Positions 32,710 through 44,156 of a stretch of DNA of 64,000 nt are shown piece by piece. The stretch lies in assembly GCA_930367215.1 (NCBI GenBank), contig OV884060.1:213531253-213595252 (forward strand), in the 5' to 3' direction. How positions within the stretch are numbered: the stretch's first letter is position 1; each line of letters opens with the position of its first letter. The notes under the pieces are model-generated. The model was not told the DNA's origin. It did not search any database and saw only the letters and a program-made list of their open reading frames with translations. A program made the position numbers and the translations under genes. The stretch is from Pollenia angustigena. Lineage: Eukaryota; Arthropoda; Insecta; Diptera; Polleniidae.

Positions 32710-33600
32710 AACTACCAAATATTAAAATGAGATCAAAGTCTCACTTTCGGAATATTTCAAGTAGGTATTATAGATTTAAATCAACTTAAATAGAAATTCT
32801 TGAATCAAGCACAGTTTGATATTTTTACCGGGGTTCGAAAATAAACAGAACACTATTAAGCGTTCGGCTCACACACCCAAGACGGATGTCTATTTTTTTT
32901 AGTGATTGTGTTGACGAACACAATCCTCAATACCGTTCGTAACTATTTTCAAGAAAGAGCCGAACATTATATAGTGTTCTGTTCTTCGTTAAAAACAAAA
33001 CAATTGTAGTGATACTGTAGACAAATTTAATATTTTAATGTACTATAATGTTTATTTTTTTAGATTGATAAAGAATGAACAAACAAAAAATTCTAGCAAC
33101 GACTACAGCACGAACAGGTTGTCTGTGTAAAATTATATTGTTGGGGTTTTTTGTTTTTTTTTTCGTATGTTTATTTTGTTTTTGTTAAAAATGTTTGGTT
33201 TTTTTACGAGCTAAAAGGGCGCTAAGCCCAACAGAAATGAACGAACATTAATAAGCCGAACCGAACAGCATGAAGTTTGCGGTTTAAAAAAAAAACCGAA
33301 CGGAATTAAATGTTCTCATCTTTTCATTGAGCTGGATAAGAAGAGTATTATTTTTGTGTTCGAAAGATGACAAACAGGGAAACGTTTTTATTTTATAATT
33401 TACTACACAAACACTTTAAGCATTTGTTCTTTCCACAAATTTAGCGAACCGAATTTTCGAACACTGATATTTACCATTCATCTCACTTTTACTTCAGTCA
33501 ATCTCGTTTTAAATCAAGCATTTTGTACTCGATTAAAAAAAATTCGTACTTAATTAATTCGGCTTAATTAAAGTACGGTAGATTTGTTAATTATTTTCAG
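32710..33600. repeat. GTACGAGTCGTACTT dispersed repeat, copy 2 (interrupted)
   Basis: GAATCAAGCACAGTTTGAT before the insertion and CATCTCACTTTTACTTCAGTC after it match the continuous 21220-21260 sequence. TTCGTACTTAATTAATTCGG lies near the right end. Confidence 0.6.
32829..33466 (+). mobile_element. CAGTGTTCG TIR element, copy 2 (hAT-like, near-complete)
   Basis: Ends are CGGGGTTCGAAAAT and ATTTTCGAACACTG. The 8-bp flanks ATTTTTAC (32821-32828) and ATATTTAC (33467-33474) match at 7 of 8, and 21230-21250 provides the empty site. No transposase; non-autonomous at 638 bp. Confidence 0.85.
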
Positions 33601-33609
33601 TGTATATAT

Positions 33610-34998
33610 AACTTTGTCATTTCGTTTGTAATTCCTATAATATTGATATAAGACCCTATAAAAATATAAAGTCTGGATCCTTGTGAGAAGAGAAGTTCAA
33701 ATCACGATCTCCACCTGTCCGTTGCTATTGCAATTCATCCTCAACAATGCACAAATGACTGAGACAGACGGCAAAACAAATACAACTGCCTCTAATTTAA
33801 CCCATAAATCCCTTTTTGTTTTTCTTAAATTTTTTTATGAGAAGGGCAAGGGCTAAAGTTTCCAAATTAGGTACAAGCATCTTCGCTACAGTGAAAGAAA
33901 AATGCTGCATATATTTAATGAATCATTTTCATAAAAAAATTTTCATTGGTTAAATGAAAATTTTCATTGTCTAAATGGAATTTCATAGTTATAATGAAGT
34001 ATTTTCGTTAAAATCGCTTCATTGGATTTCGTAATTACGTTAAAAATTTTCATTGGATATATGAAAACTTAAGTTTGTCCAAGTTAAACAAAAAATTTTA
34101 ATTGGGAACATAAAAAAACAATATACAAACATTACTATATTCATAAATTAATACAAAATTATAGTTTCCTTATAAAATAAAAAAAAAAATTAAAAAAAAA
34201 TTTTTTTTTTTTTACTTTATTGAAAGTGTTCATCTAATGAATAATATTCATAAATCGAATGTTATGTTTCATTAAAATTGATTTTAGAGAAACAGGTTTT
34301 ATTGATCCAATGAAGCGCTGCATAGGTTCCTTTTTAATGCAATTTTTCATGGGATTAATGTCAAAATACATTGGTGTTGTGAAGAAAATTCTTTCAGTGT
34401 TATCAGTAGATAAAATACGATAAAATGTGGGTGGGAGTGGAGAAGTGGGTGTGGCACAAAATAGCTTTCTTTATATATCGCTGGGCCTTATATACTCAAC
34501 CTCTCTAAAAAGATGGGCGGGATTGAAAAAGTGGGCGTGGCAATTTCCATACAAATACATTATAGATATCTGTTTATCTAAAGAAAGTTTTCAAATTAGA
34601 TACAAAAATCTTGGTTATCAATACACAACATCCGACAAAATTTGGGCGGGAGTGGAGAAGTGGGCGTTGCACAAAACAGATGTATTGCCAACTAAAGAGC
34701 GATAAGAGAAATTACAAATTTTGTACACATAGCTGGGTTATTAATACACAACTTCTCTCAAAAAAATTACCGGCTCTAAAAACATGGGCGGGATTAAAGA
34801 AGAGTTATAGCTTCCGGAGGGGTTATCCATTCACAAATGCCGCTAAAATGTGGGCGGGATTGGAGAAATGGGCATAGCACAAAATAATGTTAAGTATATC
34901 TTAAAAATAATATCTATAACACTTTGTGTTCTTATCGCACCTTGGTGAAGGTAATACAAGATTCGGTATAGCTGAATAAAGTACTCTTACTTGTTTAA
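33610..34998 (+). repeat. TACCC/ACTTGTTT-like repeat (third family) with GGGCGGG units
   Basis: It opens with GTATATATAACTTTGTCATTTC and ATAAGACCCTATAAAA, and closes with the hairpin ATTCGGTATAGCTGAAT followed by AAAGTACTCTTACTTGTTT. Between 34427 and 34880 five blocks roughly 80-110 bp apart carry GGGCGGGAKTGRARAARTGGG. A T- and ATGAAA-rich stretch at 33900-34390 may be an insertion. ORFs over the GGGCGGG blocks are products of the repeat. Confidence 0.65.
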
Positions 34999-35018
34999 TA
35001 TAAAAATTTTAGTTATTA

Positions 35019-35239
35019 AGGCCCATTTTCATAACTTACCGATAGCTAAAAGTAGACTTTAACCAACCTTATAAAAAGTGTTCCATTATTAAAATTTTAC
35101 TTTAACCTAAAGTGAGCGATAACGTGAATTAAAGTTCATCCTACCTGACAGATTAAAGTAAAGTTGTAATAATGGAACACTTTTTATACGGCCGATAAAA
35201 TCCTACCGTTAGCTATTGGCAAGTTGTGAAAACGGGCCT
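35019..35239. mobile_element. AGGCCC foldback MITE
   Basis: The arms AGGCCCATTTTCATAACTT and AAGTTGTGAAAACGGGCCT stay complementary through TAGCTAA and AAAAAGTGTTCCATTATTA for about 85 bp each, so most of the 221 bp folds back on itself. Half of it recurs at 31420-31505. Confidence 0.85.
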
Positions 35240-35317
35240 AAGTGTTATTAATGCAATTAAAATTTATTTCCGTATTCACAAAACCTCTTGTATTGTTGCC
35301 ACTTAGTAGTTGTGAAA

Positions 35318-35395
35318 TATGCTAGCGGGAATCGAACCCGCAACCCTCACACTATCCTATTACAAAAGTCTTCTGCGCTACCAGATAACATTCTT
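35318..35395 (-). ncRNA. tRNA-like / SINE-head sequence
   Basis: The complement holds TGGTAGCGCAGAAG (A-box-like) and, 32 nt on, GGGTTCGATTCCC (a good B box) with a 5-bp TpsiC stem GCGGG/CCCGC. The acceptor stem does not pair properly, so this is more likely a tRNA-derived repeat or pseudo-tRNA than a functional tRNA. Confidence 0.5.
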
Positions 35396-35399
35396 TCAA

Positions 35400-36105
35400 G
35401 AATAATTAAATTGAATAAAATATGCGTACGTCCAAACATACTTACATACATAAATATGTGGAACATTTGAAATTACGATATAAAGAATGTTTGTATTTAA
35501 GTACATACATACGTATTTATATGTAGTACATACATGCCTACAATTAAAAAAACCAAGGATGCAATAATTTAATAAATTTAAAAATAATGGAAAAATTTCT
35601 GATATGTTTGGCATAATGTGACAATAAACATTTAATTAAATGCAAATTACTTTATGCAAATTAACGGCTGACAGGTAAAGATCAATGAAACAAATAAATT
35701 TTATAATATTATAAAAAAAAAAAACAAATTAAATCATGATGTCACATACACCTTTTGGCTGGAAATAAAGAAAAGTGTGCAAAATTCCACACACATATTA
35801 TTATTTATGTCAGTGGGAAATTTATATGACTTTTTCACAGCAGCGTAGTATTTTTAGCATATAATTGACTAGGCCATGTACTAACCCCCTGCATAAAAGC
35901 CGAATCTCAACTGCAAGTTAAGATAAGTCTAATAGGAATTGCTTGCTTTATCAAAATCCGTTCCAAGTCCGACATTTTTAAGATATATCTCCCATGTTGC
36001 GGTCTTAGTCACTAGTTGTAGGACAAAAATCTGACCCATATCCATTTTATCTAAGATCACCCTTGATTTATATTTTTGGTCTGGAATTTTATCATAGTTT
36101 TAGGT
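35400..36105. other. unclassified spacer
   Basis: ACAT-rich microsatellite-like patches near 35440-35535. No gene recognised. Confidence 0.45.
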
Positions 36106-36149
36106 TAGGTTAGGAAGAAAAAGCAGTCAGTACTCATCTGAGTGACTTG

Positions 36150-36720
36150 GACCCAGAGATCCATTTTGATACCAAGGAGTTCCACTAAACAGAGCTCCCA
36201 CTAATGAAGTTCAAAATGCACTCTAGTTCAACGCCAGAGGTATCGTGCAATTCGTCGAAGGCGGCAGAACCCATTTCGGCCAGTCGCCTTCTCGCCAGCA
36301 CACGCCAGTGACAAAGGAGGTGTTCCATGTTTTCCTCCTCATTGTCGTCATTACAGCTGCGGCATTAATTATAGTGTCTAGCTTTCAGACAATGTGCATG
36401 CCCAAATATAATATGCTGCCCCATAATAACAGATACCAAAAATGATATGTCCATTTAAGTCATCGATAGTAGCGAAATTATCCCCATCCTCCATGCAGAG
36501 CAACAATTGCCTGGCAATCCTACATTCAGTGTTTGCAACCCATTAAGCGATAGTGAATTACCGTAGTTCGTGTTTTCAGGAGAGCAGAGGTACCCCAACG
36601 CAATCCCAAACCAGTGGAATCCGTAATATAATGCCAGGTCTAGCAAGCTCATCCGCATTAATGTTTCCCAGCGGAAGCCAATGGCACCTAACCTTACCTC
36701 ATCTATTCTTATAAATTTTT
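36150..36720 (-). pseudogene. LINE 3' end (RNase H / C-terminal region)
   Basis: The minus-strand frames read MRMSLLDLALYY (compare ADELA at the end of LINE RNase H domains), CRSCNDDNEEENMEHLLCHW and RRRLAEMGSAAFDELHD. The C--C...E-EHLLC-W arrangement is the Cys/His-containing C-terminus of R1/I/Loa-type ORF2 proteins. Several frame changes. GGTTAGGTTAGG follows in the 3' flank (36103-36114). Confidence 0.65.
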
Positions 36721-37159
36721 TTTTTGGACCAGTAATTCTTTGTCTCCTCTTTGTGTGATTCAGGCTTGATTTTTTGGATCTCAGTTAAACATGGTTTAGA
36801 TTATTTTAAAACAGATTTGTTGCTGCCATTTCAAAGTTTGTATAAACAAATTTGATGGAACAGCTTAGTTTTGCTTAAAATGTCGGTCTTTAATGAAATA
36901 ATAAAAAAAGAAACACATTTCGCCGGAAAAATTCGAGTTTCAGCCTACGTTAAACTTAGTTTAAACTTAATCCACATCTCAAAAGCCCGGCCTTAATGTA
37001 GTTTATATTGAAAACAAACAAAAAAAGTTAACTGAGCTCCAAGTTACTTTTGGAAAAGTTTTCTCAGAGATCGTAAATAAATGTTATTTAGTGTTCCGTA
37101 CGGTAAAAATAAGGAAAACACAAACGCTAATAATGTTTGTGTATCGTTTGTGATCATCG
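36721..37159. other. unclassified spacer
   Basis: Nothing recognised. May include the 3' UTR of the next LINE. Confidence 0.4.
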
Positions 37160-37179
37160 TATACAATCAGAATATCTTA

Positions 37180-37860
37180 TTAAACCAACTCAATATAAAG
37201 ATGAGAACATTTCATTAAAGAAAAATCAATAAGAAAATAAACATCATCATTATAATGTTTACACAATTTTCTTAGAGGATCAGAATTAGCATAATTAGTT
37301 TGCAAAACTTGTAAATATATTGGAATGTAGAAACGAGTTGATCGATGAGGTACATTAAAATTTATGTTGCTGAGCAGAAAGTCAGAACAGACTGCACCAT
37401 TTATTAGGTTAAATAAAAATGAAATGCTAAGCATAGTTCTTCTGCTCTCCAACGTTGGTAATTTTATTAATGCAAGCCTTGTAGTATAAGGAGAAATAAT
37501 GACGTGAGGATTCCATGTTGAATTGCCCAAGCAAATAAGAAGGAATTGTTTTTGGACTGATTCAAAAATGTTTTTGAGATAATCCGCATTCGGATCCCAA
37601 ATAACAGATCCGTATTCCAAGATTGGCCTGACTAAAGATGTATATAACCGTTTAGTAATGATTGGTTCAGTAAACTCCATTGTTTTAAAAAAGCCAACAC
37701 ACCGCGAGCTTTGCTTACTATCATATACATATATGTGTTTTTGGAGATTTAATTTAGTATTCCAAGATCTGAAAATTCGATAACCAGTTCAAGTTGATGT
37801 CCACCCAGTGAAAAGTTCAATAAAGCGTTATCGTTTCTTGAAAAACGCATATGTTTACAT
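37180..37860 (-). pseudogene. LINE RT C-terminal domain
   Basis: LLNFSLGGHQLELVIEFSDLG followed, after a frame break, by a 166-codon frame with RPILEYGSVIWDPNA and further LINE C-terminal sequence. It belongs to the minus-strand LINE. Confidence 0.8.
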
Positions 37861-37862
37861 TT

Positions 37863-38329
37863 TTAAAACCTTTTCTTTAGCTTCACTTCGGAAAATCAAA
37901 TCTTGTAACGTTAATTTAACCACCTTATACTCAATGCAAATGGATGAAACTTTGCAGGCATACATATTCCCGATGACAGTACACGAATACATGGGCGTAG
38001 CCAGGATAAAATCCAGGGGGGGCGGGCAAAATTTTTTAAAACCTTTTCTTTAGCTTCACTTCGGAAAATCCAATCTTATGACGTTAATTTAACCGCCTTA
38101 TACTTAATTTAAAATCTAGGGGGGGCAAACAAATTTTTTTTTGAAATGCTTTTTTGACCTCCTTTAACTCAATGCAAATGGATGAAACTTTGCAGGCATG
38201 CATAGTCCCGATGACAATACACGAATACATGGGCGTAGCCAGGATAAAATCTAGGGGGGGGGGGCAAATTTTTTTTAAATGTTCTTTTTTAAGAAAAGCG
38301 TTTCTTTAAAAATTTTTGTTTTAAATGTT
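37863..38329 (+). repeat. insertion with duplicated ATGGGCGTAGCCAGGATAAA units
   Basis: Between two pieces of LINE coding sequence. CATGGGCGTAGCCAGGATAA occurs at about 37990 and 38229, each followed by a run of G; CTTTAGCTTCACTTCGGAAAA occurs at about 37874 and 38048; ACTCAATGCAAATGGATGAA at about 37929 and 38167. This gives two to three partial tandem units. Its class is unknown. Confidence 0.7.
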
Positions 38330-38330
38330 C

Positions 38331-38940
38331 TTATTTGAGTTCCATTAAATTTAGCACGCACCATTGAAATAGTTTATCCAAATCATGTTGCAGAATATTT
38401 TTTTCAATTTTATTGTCATAGCTATGAAATATCTTCACATCATCGGCATACATTAAGACGTTACAAAATTTAATTACGCACGGCAAGTCATTGATGAATA
38501 GGGAAAATAAAATTGGACCAATGTGGCTACCTTGGGGCACTCCAGAACTTACGATAATGTTTTTTGATGTAGTATTATTAAAAACAACATTTTGTTTTCG
38601 GTTTTTTTAAATATGATTTAATCCAATTTAAACTCCCGACTGTAAGACCCATAGCATGAAGCTTTAGCAGAAGTAATATATGATTGACTTTATCAAAAGC
38701 GATACTAAAGTCCGTGTAGATACAATCTGTAAATTTCCTTTTAATAAATCCACGATTTACTATAGTAGTCAGCTGCATGAGATTAGTAATTGGTGAACGA
38801 CCTTTTCTAAAACCATGTTGACAGGCAGATAGTAAAGACGAGATTTGATGAAGGAGATTGTTGGAAACACACTTCAAAAAGTTAAAGGATTGCACTTAAC
38901 TTTGCTATGCCTCTATAGTTTGTGACGCATGACTTACTGC
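38331..38940 (-). pseudogene. LINE reverse-transcriptase core
   Basis: From 38940 leftward: SCVTNYRGIAKLS, then CQHGFRKGRSPITNLMQL, IYTDFSIAFDKVNH (motif with the first catalytic Asp), MPQGSHIGPILFSLFINDLP and LMYADDVKIF (YADD box). Frames break near 38895 and 38560. The fingers region before NYRGI is cut off where the plus-strand LINE inserted. Confidence 0.85.
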
Positions 38941-38942
38941 CA

Positions 38943-39616
38943 TGGGAGGTATATCTATTAAAGAATCCGACACTCTTGATGTTCTGGGCATGAAAATTCA
39001 ATGTGATGTTCGTTGGAACCAACATGTCTTTCAAGTGTCGAAAAAAGCATTCAAGTGTCTTGGTTTCTTAAAACGGTGCAAGAACTATTTTCACTCCATC
39101 TGATCTCTTCACTAATGGAAAATGGAATACAACTCCCATATCTGGGCAGGTGCTTCAAGCTCTATCTTGTAGCTTCTGCACCGGGAGTGCGTTGAAGCTC
39201 ATCAATGACAGTAGGGTATCCAGCTCTATTGACTCTTTGGAGCATCGTCGGAATGTTGGTTGTGTGGCATTGTTCTATCGATATTACCACGGAAGATGTT
39301 CAGCTGAGATGGGCGAACTCATCCCTGAGACGCGGATGCATGCCCGTAGTACTCGCTTTTCCAGCAGATCACATCCGTTTGTTGTCGACTGTCCAATGCA
39401 TCGCACAACGCAACGCTAGCCGTATGTGGAATATACTCCTGGCAGAACACTTCCCAGTCGGCTACAATTTGGAAAAATTCAAATTAAATGTCCACAAACA
39501 CTACTCCTTCTTTCCTTCTCCCCATAACCTATTTTCCTAGTTCAAACACAATGCATTGCATTAGTAGGAGACATCCCCTGAGTGTTGGATCAAAGTAAAA
39601 AAAAAAAAAAAAAAAA
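38943..39616 (+). pseudogene. second LINE 3' end, opposite orientation, with poly(A)
   Basis: A 5'-truncated plus-strand LINE. It reads ESDTLDVLGMKIQCDVRWN, AFKCLGFLKRCKNYF, then in a second frame LKLINDSRVSSSIDSLEHRR, FYRYYHGRCSAEM and RSHPFVVDCP, and in a third SRMWNILLAEHFP. An A-run of about 20 ends it at 39616. It interrupts the minus-strand LINE between MGPDGV and NYRGI; roughly 40-60 codons of the host LINE are missing at the junction. Confidence 0.85.
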
Positions 39617-39769
39617 TCTTCAGGTCACAACTGGTAACACCATCAGGACCCATGTGGTATGAGGACTTAAATGATTTTAAAGTGTCTAAAATCTGATTTG
39701 TGGGGATTGGAAAAAAGCGTATCATTTGATGGCCCGCATTTGGATGTGGGTATTCATTTAAATCATATT

Positions 39770-40376
39770 AAGGCGCCCGTACACGACATGTATTTGTCAT
39801 CTGACATGTCAAATTTTCAAGCCACATGTAACTGTTCATGTCTGTCAAAATTGCTGTTTTACATAAGGTTTATAATATTCGGTCACAAACGTACATGCAA
39901 TTTGCTTCTGACATTGTCTCTGTTTTTTTCGCATTGTTATTGCAGAACCCAAAGTAGTTCTCGGTTTCAAAATAGCGTAAAATAATTTAGCCATCTTAAC
40001 ATTTTTTTCTTTTATTTTGAAGATACCAATTTAGAATTATATAATGAAACGGTTTTTATGTATATATTTACATAAATTCTATTCAATGGTGAGATGAGCA
40101 TACATATCTTGGTATTGTAAAATATTAACTTCAGCCGGCTAATGATTCCGTCAATAGTTGACGCCGCTGCCAGTTTCTTCCCGGCATAGATTTCTGATGT
40201 CAGATGGTTTGTCAGAAGAAAATAGAGCACGCTCTAATTGAAATTTTGTCAGATGACTTTGCGTCTGACTTTTACAGAAGCAAAGTTAAAAAGGTAACAC
40301 ACGACATGTATGTGTTTTGCAGTGGTAAATTTGACATGTCAGATGACAAAAACATGTCGTCTATACGCTCCTTTAG
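39770..40376 (+). mobile_element. GTACACGACATG TIR element, copy 2 (nested in LINE)
   Basis: The left AAGGCGCCCGTACACGACATG and right CATGTCGTCTATACGCTCCTT ends continue into GTCATCTGACATGTCAAATTT on both sides. Same family as 24124-24720. The open frame 40204-40440 shares over 50 residues with the one in the other copy (LSDDFASDFYRSKVKKVTHD). Confidence 0.82.
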
Positions 40377-40379
40377 GAA

Positions 40380-41361
40380 TCAGAGTAAGTGGTGGAAAAA
40401 AAATCAGGAAACAAGTTACTTATTATCTGATCGTCACTAGATGCGTTAGCACCGTACTTCATTGTTTTAGGGAAGCCACCAGATTTCTTTTTGGAATTAA
40501 CAAATTTATAAAAAGATTTCGGGTCATAGTTAAAATTATATTAGATATATAGTTTTTGTACAGCATTGTGTTTAATAATTTATAAAAACCTTTTTGTGTT
40601 GATTTGTTGATTGGGAGTAACTTTTACATGAAACATTTAGGCTGATATCTAGAGTAGAATGATACCGGTCCTCGGATGCTGTAATTGGATCTGCGCGCTG
40701 CAAGGAACAATCGGCTGGTTCATTTACAAAAAAACCAGCACCCGTATTCCGTTATTCGCTTAGCTAAAGCTAAATCTCTATCGCTAAAATTCCTTAGAGA
40801 ATACAAAATTTAAAAATTTTAGTAATGACAATAAAAGCTAAAATTGCGGTGAATAAAATTGTTATGGCATTGCCAAATTTAGCAATGCAATTTACAGTAC
40901 TGCATTCGTAGCCAAAAATCGCTAAATCAACTTTAAAGATTTTTAGCGATAGAGATTTGGCTTTACCGAATTACAGAATTCGGCCACAGATCTAGTAATT
41001 TACCGTGCGAGTTGTAAACTCCTTTTATTTGAAAAAGACATAGATCATATACGCTATTCAAAAATTCGAATACCCAGTCAGCGGCTTTTATAGGAGTATA
41101 CATATAAGAGTCAGGTAAAAATTTCCATGATAACTTACCTAATTTAAAATCACCACCTGGCACAGAAAGTGATACCACTGATTTAATCAGCGAAGAATGA
41201 TCTGTGTAAATAAGTTGATTATTATTTTGGCTTGGTAGGATGTAGGAGCAGGTCATAACTATTTTGCTGTTATGGAGTTTTATACGTATGCCAATAAATT
41301 CGATGCCTTTAGGAATATGGCAGTTTATTTCTTCAGATGAAAACATGTTAGAAATAGCTAT
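40380..41361 (-). pseudogene. LINE endonuclease and linker pieces
   Basis: 41361-40986 encodes IAISNMFSSEEINCHIP through GDFKLGKLSW to GKLLDLW (endonuclease). 40740-40380 encodes DPKSFYKFVNSKKKSGGFP and NLFPDFFSTTYSDS (linker before RT). A MITE at 40740-40985 separates them. Confidence 0.8.
40740..40985. mobile_element. MITE nested in LINE
   Basis: CCCGTATTCCGTTATTCG at the left and CGAATTACAGAATTCGG at the right are imperfect complements, followed inward by AAATCTCTATCGCTAAAA and its complement, the best-matched part. Its removal rejoins LINE text. No clear duplication. Confidence 0.72.
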
Positions 41362-41865
41362 TACAGTACTTTTCGCTTATAGTCCACTACTATAGTTGCA
41401 CAACTTTTGTGGACTATAAGCGAATTTGGACTATAACCGATTTTTTTTTATAAGCCATTTTATGGATAATAAGTGAATTATACTCCACATTTTGGACTAT
41501 ATAAATATTATTTTCTTCAATAAATCCACTCTTTTTAAACCAAAGAAAAGTTAATTTAAAACATAACCAAATATTGATTTATTTGCAATAAATAGTTAAA
41601 ACAAAAATCTTTTTAATTAATTAATTCAAATGCTTTTAAAGATTTCAATAAAAACAAATGCGTATGAGATTCATTTTAATTCTTTGGATGACGAAATCAA
41701 ACACAACATAAATATCAATTTCATAGGATCTTTACATGGCGTCTTCACCTGACAGTTATACCAAACGTCAAAGTCTATATAAAAAAAACTCTAATATTTT
41801 TATTAGCGTTTTTTTTATGAAGTTGGACGTTTATTTAACAAAAAATTGTCAGACGAAGACACCAT

Positions 41866-42194
41866 AGTGGTATTCACACCGAGCTTGTTAGTCGTTAATC
41901 GTTACTTTGATAAAATAGTTGTTAGTTGGTAACTCACTACTTACGGTCAGCAAACGTTATTTGTGTCAAAGCATGAGTAATTAAATGGTTTACAATTGTT
42001 TTTTTTACACTTTCTCGTGGCATGTTTTATTTTTTCCAGAATAATAAATTGTGTCAGAACAATAAATCAGCTGTTTTACTACGAAAGTTACCAAACTAAC
42101 AAAGTTTAAAAAAGGGGGTCGTTCACAGTTGGTAACTTTAACAAATTAACAAACTACCGAGTAACAAATTAACAAGTTCGGTGTGAATACCACT
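41866..42194. mobile_element. GTGGTATTCACACC element nested in pogo-like element
   Basis: AGTGGTATTCACACCGAGCTT and AAGTTCGGTGTGAATACCACT are complementary, with looser complementarity further in (GTTAGTTGGTAACT / AGTTGGTAACTTT). CAT flanks both sides (41863-41865, 42195-42197). Confidence 0.82.
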
Positions 42195-42236
42195 CATGTC
42201 ATGAAATATAAATTGTGAAATTTGGCAATAAAAATA

Positions 42237-42558
42237 CAGTAGACGCTCAGAAATTCAAACTCTTAGAATCAACTTGATGTTGTTAGAGTTTAAAACTCAG
42301 TTTTTTTGGTGTTTGTATTACACATACTAAATAAAGTCAAATGTACTGAATTGTTATTTTTTATATTTCGTTAAGTTTTTTATAGTTTTTATGTTAAATA
42401 AACTAAAATTAAAAAAAGGTATATTTTTGTATATCTTAAGGTATATTTTTGTATATCTTATTGGTCAAATTTATCTAAAAACCGTCCAGAAATTCGAATA
42501 ATTCGGAAATTCGAATCGCCCTAAAAACAAAGTGGATCGAATTTCCGAGCGTGTGCTG
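42237..42558. mobile_element. CAGTAGACGCTC element nested in pogo-like element
   Basis: CAGTAGACGCTCAGAAATTC and GAATTTCCGAGCGTGTGCTG are imperfect complements, with TA on each side (42235-42236, 42559-42560). Tc1/mariner/pogo-type target. No ORF. Confidence 0.8.
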
Positions 42559-42831
42559 TAATTGTCAGAAAGGTAAATTAAAACATGTTGCCAGTTGATT
42601 AAAAATATATAAAAAACAGAGTGGAATATAAGCGAACATTTTAGCATGAAGAATTATATACGCGTGCTAAGAAAATGTGGCTTTTAAACGAAAATGGACT
42701 ACAAGCGAAATGGACCTTAGAACAAATAATTTGTATGAAATTCGAAAAAATCTGCTTGTGAATATGACAGTTTTGGCTTATATCCGTTTTTGGCCTTTAA
42801 GCGGAATGGACTATAAGCGAAAAGTACTGTA

Positions 42832-43015
42832 GTACACCTCCTCCAATTGTAGCAGTATCTCTGTCGATTCTATAAATATTAAAATTGCTGCAAAAAATTT
42901 CGTTGTTGAGGATATTTTTATTTAGCCAAGTTTCAGTGAATATAATTACGTGGTTGAATAAATGTAAAACTATCGACGTAAAGTTTGGCGTTCTGTTTTT
43001 CGTAAAAACAACCAC
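42832..43015 (-). pseudogene. LINE endonuclease N-terminal piece
   Basis: VIIFTETWLNKNILNNE gives the catalytic ETW motif; IYRIDRDTATIGGGV precedes the pogo-like insertion. Continues at 41361. Confidence 0.78.
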
Positions 43016-43631
43016 AAACTTCGTTGTGTTCGGTCCACCACATTAACGGTCGTCCGTTTCAGTTGTGCTCCACGCCCTTTTGGCTGGTGAAGATAAAACA
43101 AATTTTTACAAGAACAAAACATGTAGATAAGGTTTTATGTAAAATAAAGGAAAAAGCAAAAAAAAAAATGCTTACAAACAAAACTAAAACATGTACAAAA
43201 TACAAATACCCATAGGCTGTTTGTGCTGTGATTGTGCAAATTGAAATTGCCAAGCAACAAGAATACTAGTAAAAAGCTTTGCATAAACTTTTTGTTTGCT
43301 TATTCCTTTATCAATGTGAAAAAGGACTACAAAACACAAAAATGTAATATATGCCTACACAACCACTACAATTGTACTCTTTTATAATGAAAATCAGAAC
43401 ACTTCGAAATGTTTGTTGCTTTGGTGAAAATACTTATGAACGGCATTAGGGATTGTGTACTAATACACAAACACTTAACAAATATATTTTAACTCGGGAT
43501 GTGTGTAAAGTACCGTACGCTAATTATGTTCCTTTTATTTTCGTATACTGCTTTTTCTACATTTCAGCAAGTTAATTGTCCAAAAAAATTGTATCAAAAA
43601 ATAAAATATATTTTCCTAGTAAATTTATAAT
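43016..43631. other. unclassified; possible 5' region of the LINE
   Basis: No domain recognised. Confidence 0.4.
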
Positions 43632-44156
43632 TATACCCACACCACAATAGTGGAGAGGGTATTATGCATATGTGCCGATGTGTGTAACGCTTTAAAATAT
43701 TGGTCCTAGACCCACCTTAATGTATACCGAAAGTGATTCTGAGTCGAACTAACGATGTCAGGCTGGCTGGCTGGCTGGTAGGACCAAGAGGGAAAATAGG
43801 GGGAAATTTCTTCCTCTCAGAAACTATCAAACCGATTTTAATGAAATTTAAAACATAGATACACCCATATCTATATGGACACAAAATGCATTTTTTTTAA
43901 ATAGGACCTCGAGGGGAGATAGGGGTAATTTCTGCCTCTCAAACCGATTTTAATGAAATTTAAAGCATAGATAGACCCATATCTATATGGACACATAAGC
44001 TATACAGTTTTTCAAAAATAGGACCACAAGGGGAGGTAGGGGGCAATCTGCCTTTCTCAAACTTTCAAACCGATTTTCATATTTATATGGACACATACAC
44101 TGTGGTGTAGGGTATCAAATGGTCGGGCTTGACCGACTATACTTCCTTACTTGTTT
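43632..44156 (+). repeat. TACCC/ACTTGTTT dispersed repeat, copy 3 (both ends present)
   Basis: TATACCCACACCACAATAG start, GAGAGGGTATTATGCAT (the uninterrupted version of the 3902 insertion site), a short GGCT run, repeated CCGATTTTAATGAAATTT blocks, and the hairpin GTCGG-GCTTGA-CCGAC followed by CTTACTTGTTTT. Confidence 0.8.

Larger units (their letters stand above)
41364..42829. mobile_element. pogo-like TIR element nested in LINE
   Basis: Ends CAGTACTTTTCGCTTATAG and CTATAAGCGAAAAGTACTG with TA duplicated (41362-41363, 42830-42831). The CAGTA--TTCGCTTA pattern resembles pogo ITRs. Extra copies of GGACTATAAGCGAA occur inside. No transposase is left. It interrupts the endonuclease exactly after GGGV and holds two smaller elements. 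Confidence 0.88.
37160..43015 (-). mobile_element. minus-strand LINE ORF2, interrupted by at least five insertions
   Basis: Reading leftward: 43015-42832 endonuclease start (HVIIFTETWLN, YRIDRDTATIGGGV); 41361-40986 endonuclease (GGDFKLGKLSW, DLCLFQ); 40740-40380 linker (DPKSFYKFVNSKKKSGGFP, NLFPDFF); 39769-39617 RT start (SFKSSYHMGPDGV); 38940-38331 RT core (NYRGIAKLS, QHGFRKGRS, YTDFSIAFDKVNH, LMYADDVKIF); 37860-37180 C-terminus (LVRPILEYGSVIWDP). The peptide can be followed across each gap, so one LINE was present before the insertions. Organisation is typical of CR1/Jockey-type elements. Confidence 0.85.

Noticed and set aside
34427..34877. ORFs with repeated Trp-Ala-Gly motifs
   Set aside because: They follow the GGGCGGG repeat blocks of a dispersed repeat.
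35318..35395. Functional tRNA gene
   Set aside because: Good B box and TpsiC stem, but the acceptor stem does not pair. Treated as a tRNA-derived repeat.
36103..36114. Telomere-like GGTTAGG repeats
   Set aside because: Only about two to three units beside a LINE 3' end. Flies lack TTAGG telomeres, and such runs are common in retroelement UTRs.
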